The position numbers and the translations under genes were made by a program. From Dromaius novaehollandiae (taxonomy: Eukaryota; Chordata; Aves; Casuariiformes; Dromaiidae): a stretch of 64,000 nucleotides of DNA. This document shows positions 25,601 to 40,600 of this stretch, piece after piece. Under the pieces are notes generated by a model. It was given only the letters and a program-made list of their open reading frames with translations, made no database searches and had not been told where the DNA came from. The stretch is taken from NCBI RefSeq assembly GCF_036370855.1, contig NC_088099.1, positions 31,640,501 to 31,704,500 on the forward strand, in the 5' to 3' direction. The first letter of the stretch is position 1, and each line of letters opens with the position of its first letter.

Positions 25601-28600
25601 GGCAGTGTCAGTTCTTGACCAAACGTATCTTTGTGGTTTTAAATGTTCGTGTGCTCAATATTTATTAAGTCTTGAGGGAAGAAAAACTGGTCAAAGTATA
25701 AGGAGGGAAGCTAAAGAGCAATGTGTTTTTTTGATATAATTTAATTTGATATAAATGCCAGGAATAATCAATTTGTAGCCCAGAATGTAGGGAGAAGATA
25801 AGTGAGCTCATCATTGTTGAGAACTTGCTGGTGATATTACATGAATACGATTTACTTTCTAAAAGGTGAGACTTTGCTTATAGATTAATTATGTTAAAAA
25901 TGTTTTTGACTTTTTTATTTAGAGACATGATTATTAGGAATTAGATAATGTGCCATTTTATTCAAGGTAAAGTTCTGAAACTATGTATTTTCAGTCAGAT
26001 ATTGATAGAGCAAAATCTTTTCTAGTAGGCTGTTTCCTTTCTTTGTGCTGGCTTACAGTTCAAATAGATTGTAAAGCTACGTTAAAGTGATAGCAATTGC
26101 TTTTCTTGGTGCTTCTCCTCTTTGCTCCCAGCAGAGCTGATTGGTTAGATGGTAAGCATGTTGAACTCTGACAGATCCTGGGATGCACAATGTAAATGAG
26201 TGAAAAATCACCAGATGCAGTTGCCTTAATTGATAGCAGAGACTGGATCAGTTCCCGTATCCCTTTGCTCAGAAAATAATAAAGGCTCCTTCAGTCCTTT
26301 TAACCCCATTTCAGTTCAGCTAAACCTGCTAGTTGAGAATAGTATGTCCACATTTGGGTAAGAAACCAAAAGACTCTCAAACTTGATGATATTTCACTTA
26401 TCCTATCACATTTAAGATTTTTAGAGTATTTTTATTATTTCTTTGCTTACTTGTTTTACATGTGATTAGAGATAAACAATTAAAAATGCCAAAAGATTTT
26501 ATTCAGCTTTCTGCATTTGAAATTATTTAGATTACATTTAAAACTATAATGTTGTTATAAAAATTGGAATTTGAACTTAGGGAAGAAGCTGGTGAATTCA
26601 ATGCTAGTTAAGAATAGAAGTTCAGATAGGGTTTTTCATTTTCATGTATTTCATCAAACATGGATACAACTTTTTGGTTCCAAATGGAAGCGGAATTCCC
26701 TAAACATAGTTTCTCTGGTACATCCACCCTGTTTATAGAGAGTGTAGTTAATAAAAATTTTGTATGAACTTTTTTTGTAAATATATCCAATCCCTTTTGT
26801 AAACATAATTTTCATACCATACTGGAGAAGAATCTAGATCATTTGTGTAGTTATTCTAATTACACAGACTTTACAAGTTCATGCGGTGGTACTGGTCATC
26901 CATTGACAAGAAAAAAGGTAACGTGGATTGCTGCAGTCCACCTGGTCTCCTTCATCCTGGCTCAGTATGTTTGGCTGCACATGCTGAGATTCATACTCAG
27001 TAGTAAACATAATTTCATCCTGTGTGAAAATTTAGACCTTGTTTTCCTCCCACCCCCAGCAGTGACTGTAAGCATTTTTCTTTAACCTCTTTTTTAATAG
27101 GAGATCTCTGTTCTTTCTCAAGTATGTGCTGTGTTTTTCTCCTGTTTGGTAACTGGCAATTCAAATGAATGAGGAAGTTGCTGTTAAAATTTCTTGCTGA
27201 TTTTTTCAGGCTCACAGCAGAGTTGTTACGACTCCTCTGTGCAGAGTCACAAGTCAAAGAGCAGGTAAAAATGTATGAAGGAGTTCCAGTCCTGCTCAGT
27301 TTGCTCCATTCTGATCATATCAAGCTTCTATGGAGTATAGTTTGGATTCTGGTACAGGTTTGTGAAGATCCTGAGACTAGTGTGGAAATCCGAATTTGGG
27401 GAGGAATCACGCAGCTCCTTCATATATTACAGGGGTAGGTTTTCAGTCCTCAGCATTCTGGCAATTTTATGAGATTGTTTCATATATTAAGATACATATG
27501 ACCAAGCCGCATTTTTATCAAATAGCTTCTTTCTTTTGTTCTGCTGTACGTAATGTCTGCAGAAATTAAAAAGCAATTCAAAGCATAATGAATAGGAAGG
27601 TTTTTTTTCCAGTTATGCATATTTCATTGTTCTCTTAAACTGCATTTTTCATATTTTCAGTGTATAAACAAAACCGTGAATAGATTAAAAATGCCATTAC
27701 TGTCTACTTAGTTTCTCTACTAATCTGACACCTATTTGGTGAGCTAGAATTGTGGATATAATTGATGGACATGGTAAAGGGACTTTCTGCTTAAAGGTTT
27801 GTCTGCTTTTTCAAAGTATGTTACCTAATCTAGTGAAAAGATAATGTATCTTTGTTAACCAATTCTTATGTTCTGAAAATTTGGATCCTTAAGCCAATTT
27901 TTAGATTGCCATTTGATTTTCTTTTTTCCCATGCCTCCCCCCTCCCCCCACACCAGCCAGAGAAATCTTGTTTCTGATCGCTCTTCAGTTGGAAGTTTAT
28001 CTAGTGCAAATGCAGCAGGGAGAATCCAACATCTTCATTTGTCAGAAGATTTAAGTCCTAATGAGATACAAGAAAATACTTTCTCCCTTAAGGCAGGTAG
28101 GTTTATAAGACCTAATCCTTGGTTATGTGTTCACTTGCACCTGCACAAAGGGATTCAAGGTATTTCAGAACTGCAGTAATAACCACTTACACCTGCTTTG
28201 GCGAGTGGGAGCATCAAGTCAGCTGTGTTTATTTCTAGATGTGCAATCCCAGTACATATTATCAGAAAGCACACTTTTTTTTTTTTTTAGAAAGAAGCAA
28301 AGGGTAAAGTAGTTAGTACATATACATATGGGAATCATATGCATTTCTTCCACCTATAAAACATCTCAACTATTTTTTCCTTTTAAATTTTGTTTTTAGC
28401 CTGAGATTATTTTTATTAGGTTGTATCATTCCCTCTATATAAATTTACTATACTAGATCACTCGTGAATTGATTATGGTGGAACTCTTTCGAAGTGGTAT
28501 TTCGAAGGCTGTGTTTAGGTGAGATCAATCAGGCTAGGATCCTTCAGTAGTTGTGGAGAGATTCTCTTTTAGAGTATGTTTCACAATAGCAAGTCATCTT

Positions 28601-31600
28601 TGCCACTCTGAAATGCCTCCTGGAGGACTGTCTCTCTCTCTAGTCGCTGTAGAAGGACCATGCAAATGATCCTTACTGGGATTATATTAACCTTTGTAAT
28701 ATCTCCTTGAAAATTATAACATAGTATGTAACAGTCTGTTTTTGAATACACTGTCCTGAGTATTATATCTGAGAAGCTGGTAGTATGAAATGAGTAGCAT
28801 TAGTAGATCGTGCATTCATAAAGACTATGGTCCCCTTACAAAAACATTGACCCCATGGAGTATGTATCTGGGTTACTTCTGACTGCTTTTTTTAAGGACT
28901 CCTACATAAGACAGTGGAGTGCAAGCACTGAACCTATGGAGGTCTTTTGTAATTTTGACTGAATACTTGTTTGTGTTTTTAGCCATCTGAATTTTTTTAT
29001 GAATCTGGTCATGTACGTTACATCTGATCTTTTAAATTCTAGCTTGTTGTGCTGCAATTACTGAACTGGTGCTCAATGATGCTAATGCTTACCAAGTAGT
29101 ACAGGTAAGAAGACTTTATTCAGTTAAGTAATGCATTATAGTTTATAATTTTACCATATCTTGGTTAGTTCCTTGAGCAAGGAAGCAAACTGTATTTTAA
29201 GGATTTGACTTATTTGTTGTTATTGGTCAGCGTCACTTAATTAACAAACAAAATGCACTTCAAAGAGATTGGACAATATGCCTTTATATAATTTTAATAT
29301 CTGTGTCTCTTTGTACATACTTGCACACACACACACTTATACCCACAGATGTCAACATATGTGTCTAGTTGTTATAGAGAATAAACAGCTTTACTCAGAT
29401 GCATATGTTATTTTGACTGAAATCTCTCAGCATACTTTTGCAATATTCAAAATAGAATAGTAAATCAGAGTAACCATAGAATTTACTGAAAAACACCAAT
29501 TTTGAGTTTTATGAAGTTTATTCCAACATTAAGGTGCTCAAAGTCTGTTTTAATGTCAGGCAATTTCCCTCCTTTTCTGAGGATTTGATATTTCTGAGGT
29601 AATGTCTTGGCATTCCACCCCCAGAAGTGTGGCTCTAAAGCACATTATAAAATGCAGTATTTAAATTAGCTAGAATCAATGGTTCTGAAAACAGTTCTTA
29701 AAAATCTCTGGTATGGATTCCATGCATAGCTAAAGACATAAATATTGAGGACATTAACACCAGCCACTTAACACCATAGCCACTTCTGTTACTCTAAATG
29801 TTAGGTCAAGATTCATGATCCATGTGTTAGCTTAAAACCCAGCTAGAGCTATTCCTAAAAGGAATCGAGAGAACGGAGAGTCTTAAATGTGAAAGCCAAA
29901 GAAGTTCCTGTATATTCCAAAGTACGAGACAAGAGGAAAGGAGTGGAAGTAAGTCTAGAAAAATTATTTTGTGTAGTTTAAGCACTAAAATTGTCAATAA
30001 ATCATATCAATTTAGACAACTTTTTATCTGAACCATATATCAGCATATGTTTTAGGCTGAGTTTGGTTATATCAGAATAAAATATCACTTATTTAAATTG
30101 GATGTATTTTGAAAACAGTACAACTCTGGGGAAATTAAGGAATGAAAAGCTGATTTTAAGGTAGAATAGGGATGTAACTTCAAGTACGTTTGTTTCAACA
30201 GCAGTTCCACCCCACAACAGTCTTTTTTATTTCCAGTCCTTTTCTTTGTTTCTGCTAATGTAACTTTTTAACTTGAGAGCTGCCTGACAAACAAGATCAA
30301 GGGACTCACTTAGGACTATTTTTACCAGTCTATTTTTAACTTATCAGATAGAGGAAGGAGAATTGCAGCTCTTTCATTTATGTGTTGAAGCTTATAGAGA
30401 AAGTCAAGTTAAATTTCTCTAAAGGTTTATCTCACTCAGTGGCAAAGGACTCTTGGTTGAGACAAGACAGTTTACAGCTGTTTGCTTTTGGTGTAGCTGC
30501 CTTCTACCTGTACATCCTTTGCCTTTGTCAGAAATTATAACCTGAGTAGCAGAGGCTGCAAGCAAGAACATGTGTTTATGACTCAATGGCTCTACTTCAG
30601 AGTGCAAAACCTTAGTTCAAATCTACTTTCATGAACAGTTTAAACAAGTGTGTCAGGAACTGCACTAAAGCATCTGCAGAGCAGATACATACCACCTTCA
30701 GTTCTGCTAGAGAGGAGAGTAGTCTCTAACAGGGAGCTTGTCAGATAACTGAGAGCAGTACTGCAGCTAAATCCATCAGTGAATCCACCAACGCTAAGGA
30801 TATTGTATATTAGTGGAGAAGACAAGCATGGTTACATGAAAATGGAAGCTGAAATACAGTATGGTTTTCACAAAATCATACTGAAGGCAGAGAAATACTC
30901 CTCAAGCTATTACTTCTGGTGTCTCTCCAACTTGTGATAATTATTGTGTCTGAATTTTTGGTTCCTGTCAGTCCAAAATATCCACATGGTGATGTGATTG
31001 CTGTAATCTCCTTCACCTCTAAAGATCTCAGCATTGCTTCATTATCCGTTTACAAGCTCTCTTTGTAGGATCAGTTTAAATATAATGATGATGTCACTCT
31101 CACGTACATTTAAGTCATGTCAGCTTAGAAAGCAGGTGTTCAGTAGGAGGTTGAGAACTTGTAAATTGATGTTAGCTTCTGATTTATTTGAAGAAACATT
31201 AGTTTTTATTTGTGGTTTCTGTGCAAAGGAGTTGTTGACCTTTCTGTTTCCCTTCCAGGCAAATGGAATATATACAATAGCAAAGCTGATTTTACCAAAC
31301 AAAGAAAGTAGTGCTGAGAAAGCTAATTTATTACAGGTAAATTCCTTTAATATCATTGCATGTGGAAAACCCAAAACAGTCCCTGAGATTTTTTTATGAT
31401 TTTAAAATTTATTTTAAAGTGCAATAAGCCACTCACTCGGAGGAAGGGAAGGGGAAGCCAGGAGTAACAGGTGGTCCAGGAAGTAAAAGTTCAATTGTGA
31501 CTCAAGAGCCAATTTAGGATGGAAATTATCAATAGTTATGAATTATCTTGTAGCTCTTCTCCAACCTCTGTGAAATGACATTGGTGTCCCACTATCCTCT

Positions 31601-34600
31601 AGGGAAGTAGCATTCTGTGATTCAGGGACATCTGTGACAGCTGCTGCCCTCGTTGCCCTTCTGTGAGCAAGTGTAAGGCCCTCATCACAGATGACTGCAG
31701 TCAGCCGCATGCTGCTGCCTCTCAGCAGATTTTTCTTAGCACTGCACTAGCCTGGTTACATAGTTACTCAGCTATCTAACCAGGTAGATGTGCCCTGGGT
31801 AGGGATGGAAGGCCATCCCACATAAGAATTTGTTGTAGTGCTGTTGTTCTCATAGCAATTCCTCTAGGTCAGGCTTGGGGACCAGATTCAGTGCTGTAGG
31901 TACCTTTTTCCTGCAACTAGATTTTTCATAGCACTTCAGTTAATTCAGTATAGAGCTCTTTGTAACATTATTTTTGGGGAATACTGGAAGGGTGGGATAT
32001 ATAAATATCTTTTTAGAGGTTATATGAAATTAATGTGAAGTTTAGTATACTGGAGCATATGCTTAATACAGTTGCCTCATATTTATACAATTGTAAGGAG
32101 CTTAATTTATACCAACCTAGATTTTTAGATAGGAAATAACTTGCAACAGATACTAAGCACTTGTAGTTGGGTTAAATGTGAAGCTGTGTGAATTAATAGT
32201 GGACTTAATGGTGATGTACAAAAACTAAATTCCATTCAGGAAAACAGTAAGAAATATATCTTTTATGAAACCTTATTCATCCTCTCACGCTGCTATTGCC
32301 TTTATCACTGTACTGCTCTCCAGTACAGTAGTAGCTCTTGGAATGCCCTTTATGAATTTCATAGGCATTTTTCCAAGAACTCTGACAGTTCTAGTCCAGT
32401 TTCTTTCCTGCTCCTTTGTCTGTTTTCAACAATTAAATTTTCAGTTTCTCTCTCCCATGCTACCTTAAGTGATCTCGCTCCATTACTTCCAGTGTGGCTG
32501 TGATATCAGTTACTCATTCTGCATACATACCATATATAAGATCATCATGCCTTAACGGAAGCATATCACAGGTGTTAATATTTAACACTACAATGCTAGT
32601 GTGAGAGAGACAATTATTATTCCCATTTAAGATAGTCTCTTGTCTCATTGTTAACCTATTATCATGTTGTCCCTTTATGGACAGGCTCCTACATTAAGAA
32701 CTGCATACAGTCTCTAGAAGGAAAAACTTTCAAGGTAACAACTATGACCAAACCTGGCCAGGTTATTCTGCATAGCTAAGTTGTTGTGACTGTGATTTTC
32801 AGTGGAATGTTAGACAAAAATGCAACCCTGTTTCTCCTTTGTTGGGGTGTTTGTTTTGGACTAAAAAGAACATTGTTCTGTAAAATAGAGAGCTTCTTGG
32901 CAGCATAAACAATCCATTCCTTTCCTGTAGCATTTCAAGTATTCTACTTCCTTCAAAAATAGTTTTTGACCTTGATTTTCTTCATTTAATGCATTTTCCA
33001 CATGTTGAAAAAGGTATTTTTGACATGGGGACCAATTCTGCAGTTATTACTAGATCACAGTTACGGTTGTCTAAATAGGGATTTTCAAACTGGACTATGA
33101 TAATATTTTAGTCACTGATGTAATAAAGTAGACTTAAATAATGTTAAAGGCACTCATTATTTGTACTGTTTCAGATATCGGTAGCTTATTTCTCTTTGAC
33201 TTGCTTCATATTGACATCTTTGTTTGGTCAGCCATATTGTATAGTACGTTAAGTAAATGACTCTCAGTAGGGAGAATTCAAGAGGAGTTACTTAAAAACA
33301 TACATATTAACTGCCTGCTGGTGACTATTTTAAAATTAAATTTTCTTCTGTAGTGAACATATAGAAACTGAGGTATATTTCAGTAAACTAGATGAATTTT
33401 TATGACTGAGATGACAAAAAAACCCAAATCTGTGGAACATTCTCTATCCCAGTTTTCTCTCTCTCTCTCCCTCTCTCTTTTTTTATTATTTTCCTCCCGC
33501 TGGAACTTCCACTGCATTTTTTCAGGAAGAAAAAGCCAAAATGCAGTTTTGTACTGCATCATTACAAACCCACTGGTTACACTTGCCCTGTTTCAGTATT
33601 GGAGAATGGAGCAGCTCTCAAGTCTTGAGCTATTTGCAAGTGAAAAGAGACAATTAAGACTTAGATGCTCCTAAGCATCTAGCAGTATATTATAGCTATA
33701 GACACTCACATTTTTTTTCCGGGTGGGCCTGCCTACTTTTGAAATACAGCAGGCACTTAAGCAAATCACGTGTAGTCAAAGTATAGAATCATATGTTTTT
33801 ACTTTCTTGAGCTTAATTACAAGGTTTACAAGGTATTCAACTGACTCATTTAAATACAAAGATTACAGATGTGTTGGGAACCCCTGGTTTTTTATCAGCA
33901 GCTTTTTCTTTTGTATATAAATTTGTTATTAATGTAAATTTTTCCTTGTGTAGAGCTATGCTTTCAGAGCCTTGAGATTCCTCTTCAGTATGGAAAGAAA
34001 TAGACATCTCTTTAGAAGGTATGTTAACAAAATGTTTTGTAGAACTCACTTAGGATGGTTTACAAATGATCATTCCAGTCAGAAAAACATGGTTTTTAAA
34101 TGTCATCATTTATTTTCAGCAAAAAGAATAAGTAACAGGTAACTTCTGTCCTCTCAACAGGCAGAGATAGCCCTTCCTGCATTGCATCAGTGCCAGTGTA
34201 CAAGATTTAGGCATTCAGTATGAGAACTTCTGTTGCGTACATGCTAGAAAACCTAGGTCTGCAGTGGCTCCTTCCTGCCTCATGAATCAAGGTTTAAAAT
34301 ACATTGCGGGAAGATTTAGAACTGTTGGAGATAAACCATACTGAATCCTGAAGATAAGCAAAATAGAGCCAGGTGTGAGTTACAGGCCTGGATCTAGCAA
34401 ATAACTGGGAGCAGTAAATTTTTTCTCTGCTCGCCCCTCCACTCCCTTACAGAGGAGCGACTGTGCATCAGGCAGAGATACTTAGGAGTATTCCTGAAAG
34501 GTTTGGATCAATAAGGAGAAAATGTCTTTCATCAGTTACCCATTTTTACTAGAATGACAAAGTTTTACCAGATAGAATACAAAAGCTGTGTATAACCTGG

Positions 34601-37600
34601 TACTTTGATTTGTGGGATTAGGACAGCAATCGTAGTGCCTGTGGGTTCTGACTGTCAGTAGTGTTTCTCTAATGATTTATTCTGCATCATAAATTGCTAG
34701 AATTCTAGATATATCTTTTGTCTTACTTTTTTAAAAGTGGAATTTGTGAACTTTTTCTAGTGGAAGGGCACCAGCTTGTAATCAACGTTTGGGGCTAGTG
34801 TCAGGCCTTAGAATCTGAATGCCTGCTTTGCTGTCTTTCATTTTTTTTTCAACTGCCTTACTTTTCAAAATTTCCGTTCATACTGTAACTTTAAAAAGAA
34901 AGAAAAAAACCTTGAATTAAGCTTGTCACTAACCAGTATTGTGTCTCTTAGGTGTTATATATGTGGCCTTTCTACTTCCCTCAGTCCTTTTCATATCTTT
35001 TAGTCTAGAAGTCTTCTGGGATAAAAAATTTTAAGATGGCTGTAATAATTCTGTGAGTGCAGGCAGGTACTAACCATATCAATTAATACAAGAAGGATCT
35101 TGGATAAAATGCCTATAAGCACAGAATAAAATACAATAGGGAAAAAATGAAAATGACTAAAAGCTCAGTATAAGATAGTGTAGGATATCATTATATTCAG
35201 GAGATCTGTTGACTTTAAAGAGGCTAGCCCTCATCTGGACAACTGGCACTTATATTAACACCCAGTGTGCTGAGGTTGAATTCTAACTTTTGAAAGCTCC
35301 TTTGAATTCCTATGTATAAAGTGTAGTGCTATGGAGTTAAGATCTGAATAGATTAGTTGAAAATAAGTGTGTTATTTAGAAGGTTATAAAGTAAGAAGTA
35401 ATAATAAACATTAAAAGTCTCTGCTGTGGATTAATAGCTTTTGTGAACACTGTTTCTAAAATATATCAAAATGTTAAATCTTTGTAGACTTTTCCCTACT
35501 GACTTGTTTGAAATCTTCATTGATATTGGACATTATGTTCGTGATATCAGTGCTTATGAAGAGCTGGTATCAAAGCTAAATTTATTAAAGGTAAGTAAAA
35601 AGTTTCATAGAGTTAAGCAGATATATTATTGCCCATTCTTAGCACTGGAAATGCATAAAATATTTTATATTTATATTTATCATTTAATTTATAACCAGGA
35701 TGATGAATTGAAGCAAATTGCTGAAAGCATTGAGAACATCAATCAGAATAAAGCACCTACAAAACATATAGGCAATTATGCAATTTTAGAATACCTTGGC
35801 AGTGGAGCTTTTGGAAGTGTATATAAGGTAAACTTCCCTTTTGATGTTAACTACAGGTTTTGGGGAAAGCTTCACAAAGAGGGTCTAATACCTGCTTTAG
35901 GTACTAACTAGGTTCCTTTTGAATTTCATGAAGGGAATGCAAGTGTCGAAAAGCCTCTTTTGGATCTGGACTTGTTGCTTACAGTTCTGCATTTCTTTTT
36001 TCCGAGCATTTACTGTGATTTTTGACATCTCTGTATGTGTAAAATTGACCAGTATCTCACTTAGGTATATTGAATGCTACTTTTACTTTCTTTTAATTAC
36101 TTGCAATAGGCAGAACTGCTGTTTATAGAAAGTTTAACGAATCTCTGTAGAACCACAGAAGTTCAAACATGTTTTATCTGAAAAACAACATTGGGGGCTG
36201 ATACTATTCCTTAAAACACTGCAGCAAGTTCAGCAGGTTACTGCTAACTGCATTGTGGGGCTCCAGTTCTTGCAGGTAATCATATCATGCATACAGGAAA
36301 AAAAAGTATTTTAATTTTTGTGAGCAGGTTTGGATTCAGGTAACTAATCTGCTAGCCATAATAATATCCTTTCTGTCCTCATTCTATATTAATTTTACAG
36401 GGTTTTTATCTTCTTCTTAGGTTAGAAAACATAGTGGACAAAATCTTCTAGCAATGAAAGAAGTCAATTTACACAATCCAGCATTTGGAAAGGACAAAAA
36501 AGACAGAGACAGTAATGTAAAGAACATAATCTCTGAACTAACCATCATTAAAGAGCAGGTATGTCCCATGGACTCTAGTTTCATGTATGGGTGTTCTCTT
36601 GTTAGTGTTATTGTTGGTGAGCTCTTATATAACAGGGCTTCCGGCTGCTGTTAGTATTTTTGTCTGATCGGTACGATATTGGCCCTTTGTGCCTGAAAGC
36701 TGTCAGTATTGCATAAATTGTTGCTGTGATATTAGGAGCAGTGCACACACTTGTTACTGAAGATTTTGACTTTTTCTACTGGAACTATTCAAACTTTTTT
36801 TTAAAGAATTCAGTAAATTAAGATTTCAATAGAAAACTAATAAGTCCTTGCTCCAGTTATTTATTTCTAGGTTTAAAATACAGTGAGAAAATAGTCATTA
36901 CTATAATTGGAAATCTATTAAAAAAAAAAAAAAATCAGATTTAGGGTTTGTAGGCTATGAAAACCAATACTTTGATGCAGGTGTAACTGCCTGTCTTCAG
37001 ACTGTTCTGGTTATTAAGAGGAGAGTGGATAGCAACCATGCTGTCTTTTCTTCTGCTTGCTCTAGTAATTTGCAACTCTGCTTTATTTTGGGGGTAGCAG
37101 GGAAAGGTCTATCGCACTGCAGTTCACAGGCAACTTTGTAGAATTCTTGTTACCTGTTTGCTGTACAAACAGGATGAGGAAATTCGATTGGTACACAATA
37201 GTATGTATATTTAATGGAATGGCACAATCCAGTTTTAAATGTGAGTAAATAGAAATAGTGGTCATTGTTTTGAACTTCTGTTTTTGGTTGGAATTCAAAG
37301 TAATATTAAGAAATCTAAAAAATGTTGTTTCATCATCGCTATATTCTTCCTTCCAATGAATTGTTAAATGTTATAAATATTGTGACATCAGTCTAACTAT
37401 CCTAAATATATACATTTCTTTCCTCATTGTAGCTTTATCATCCAAATATTGTACGTTATCACAGAACCTTCTTGGAAAGTAAGTATAAATGTAGAGAATT
37501 ACCACATTGTACCTAGTAGAGAAATAGAAATATATAAGAGTACTTACAACTGGGAAGGAGTGCGTCTGATTTGAGCAGTAAGTGCTAATATTTTCTTAGA

Positions 37601-40600
37601 GAACTATTACAGTTAAGACATGCTTATCTTGCTTTAAAACTGGAAAAAAAAAGGGTGAGAAATACTGATATTTCTGTATCAGTAAAACTAGATGCAATGT
37701 AAGCATGTAGCAAGTGTCATCCTCATCCTATAAAGTTAAAGATCCAAAATTCACAATTGGAGTGCTGAGCAGGCTGGTAGATTGAATGATATAGGTTGCT
37801 CAGCCATGTTGCCTTTTTAATGAAGTGTAAGCTACCTACACCTGCCCATTGAGTAGTTACGAGACAGTAAGTTCCTTCTAGTTGCCATGGTAGAAAAGGG
37901 TATTGAGGAAAAATGGGAATAACAAGGAGTGGAATTAGGACTAAAATATATTTGCATGTACAAATAAATTAAAAACAGTAAAAAATAACAGCTATTTTTA
38001 TATATTTAACCTCAAATATTCTATTTTCAAACATCTTCTGTATAAATATATTTTTACTGTAATTTCATTTTCTTTTATGTAGATGACAGGTTATATATAG
38101 TCATGGAGCTTATAGAGGGGGTTCCATTGGGAGAACACTTTCATTCTTTGAAGGAAAAGCAACAGCAGTTTACAGAAGAAAGAATATGGAATATATTTAT
38201 CCAAGTAAGGGTCGGTGTTTTTTTCATTGCGACTTTCCTGCATGTAATCAGTAGTGCCATTCGTGTTTCTCAGGCTAATAATAAATGACAAAGTAATGTT
38301 TATTATGTCACTAATACAAGTTATGAACATAATTTTATTTGCCTTTATTTAGGTTGCTGTGAAGAATCTATGTAAGGCTCTTTCTTTTTGTTTTTAAGCT
38401 TTGCCTAGCTCTTCGTTATTTGCATAAAGAGAAAAGGATTGTTCATCGAGATCTTACTCCAAACAACATCATGCTGGGAGATAAAGACAAAGTTACAATT
38501 AGTAAGTAGAACTCTACTTAAAGAGAATTTCCTGTCATATAGCTGAGTAGAATTTCTGTACCGTAGCTTGCAGAAGGTTTCAGACTCCCATGTGTTGGCC
38601 ATTGTGCTTGGAAGCTAGTGAATAGTTTCATGATTATACTGTTCTGTAAAACAATTGTTAATGCAGATCTAGTGATCATTGCCACCAGGTATCATCATCC
38701 ATGGCTGTATTTTTTGCAGCTAAGGATATTAACTATGACTAAAGAAATGATACAGCTCTAAAAGAAATTAAGCTATAGCAATGCTTCAGGGCCTGCTAAT
38801 ATTTAAATCAGCAAGAATATAGAGATAACTAGATTAGGTACCATGTGTAAGCAAATGCTAATGAACATACAAAGTGAAATGGGCATCTGTCCTAGTCCAG
38901 TTCTACCATGCAGTTGTAAGTACCCATCAGTTCTTCTCAGTGCTCAGTTGAGGGGGAGCTCTTTCTTTAATCCTGTGGTAGTGAATGTCCTTGACATATA
39001 TTTCTATAATCTCCACCGTGTGGAGAAGGGGAGTCCAGGCAGTGTTTTGGGATAGCATTTGAAAGCTGTGCATGTGTGTGTGAACAGTACTGTGAAGTGT
39101 GGCAAAGTTTTACTTTGGTATCCTCTTTGACTGAATTAATGCAGTCTGGCATATGCAGCAAGCCTAACAGGCAATTCAGAGATTGTAGTTTTTAATTTCT
39201 GCAAACAACTACTACATTCTTTCTTATTGCTTATGGCACAGAACAAAATAAACAATTTCAGCATTGCAGCCTCTCATCTTTAAAAATAAAAGGGAAATGT
39301 AGATGTATGCATTCACCCAACCACAAAACATTCTGTTATAATAGGCCAATGTATTTGGCAGATGTCATTTTAGAGTAAATATTTATACCTGATGATATAC
39401 ACATTTAAATTAATTAATTATTAAATCATATGAGCTAAAAAGTTCTGATTCATAACAATACTATAATTTTGAAAAATGATGATTTAATGGAGCATTTGTC
39501 CCTGAATGGTAAAAATTAATACTCAGAATGTTATTTTATAGTTGTATTTTATACCAGTATACTGCCACTGAGGGGCAGTCTTGTCTTGATTTAGCACCTT
39601 TGCCTTACCTCTGGTCCAATTTATTTATCTAAATTGTCATTGAAAAGTATTATATTTTTGTCAAAGATTTACAGATGCTGAGGAAAACTGGAAGCTTGCT
39701 TTGACCATTTCTAGTGATTGGTTAGAAACTGTTGTGGTATTTAAACAGAATTATTTTATTTAGTACTTTAATTAGTACTAGCATAGCAAAATATAAGGAA
39801 TTTTCAGAGGGAGTTGAAGATCTTTTATCTATTACTTCTGAATTTTACTGAACCTTATTGTTTTACGACCCTAATGAAAATAGGAATAATTTCTGTTCTT
39901 TCTAATTGTAGCTAATATATACTGTGTTGGTGCATGCTGTAGTATCATGCCTAATTCGTACAATCAATCCCTACCAAAGATTGGATTGCTTACAGTGCTG
40001 AGAATTAGATCTCACAGTATTTAAGGAGAAGGTTGACAAATCATTGACCACTGGACAAGTTCAGGGGGTTCCAGATGAAGCTTTGTATAAAAGATCTGGT
40101 GGAGGTGAGAGCATATGCCCAAATATTAAGAAATCTTAGATCTTGGCTCTGTAGTGAATTTAACCTTTTGAGTTCTCTAAAATAAAAGGTTCTGCTCCAC
40201 AAATCTACTTGGAACTGTAATTCTGTGCACAGTCACCATAAAGAGATATAGTTCAATTTTCTGGAGTTTTTCAAATCCCAAAATGGTGCACAAATTATCT
40301 CTAACTGAAGTAATGCTTTTGTGGGGCTACCAGTGAAGCAGTGTTGTGTGACTGTGTAATTAAGAAATGGCCTCTGATAGTCAAAACTATTTTGCTTCAA
40401 GGGGAAAAAAGTTTGGAAATTTGCATGAGTATAATGCTCATCCTTTTTTCTCTTCCTCAGTCAGTCCTTCTGGAAATAGTAGTCTTGTTAAACTTTTGTG
40501 GGGAGAATCTGCAGGTTGACAGTATAACAAAGTCAGCTTACTCCTCTGTAACTAAAATTCTTCAAATATGTTGTCTTTATAGAGCTGCAATGGCCCTGCA

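Noticed and set aside
35471..35911. Single 146-codon ORF as one exon
   Set aside because: It spans two real NEK10 exons (35488-35590, 35699-35827) and an intron that happens to be open; splice sites and phases support two exons.
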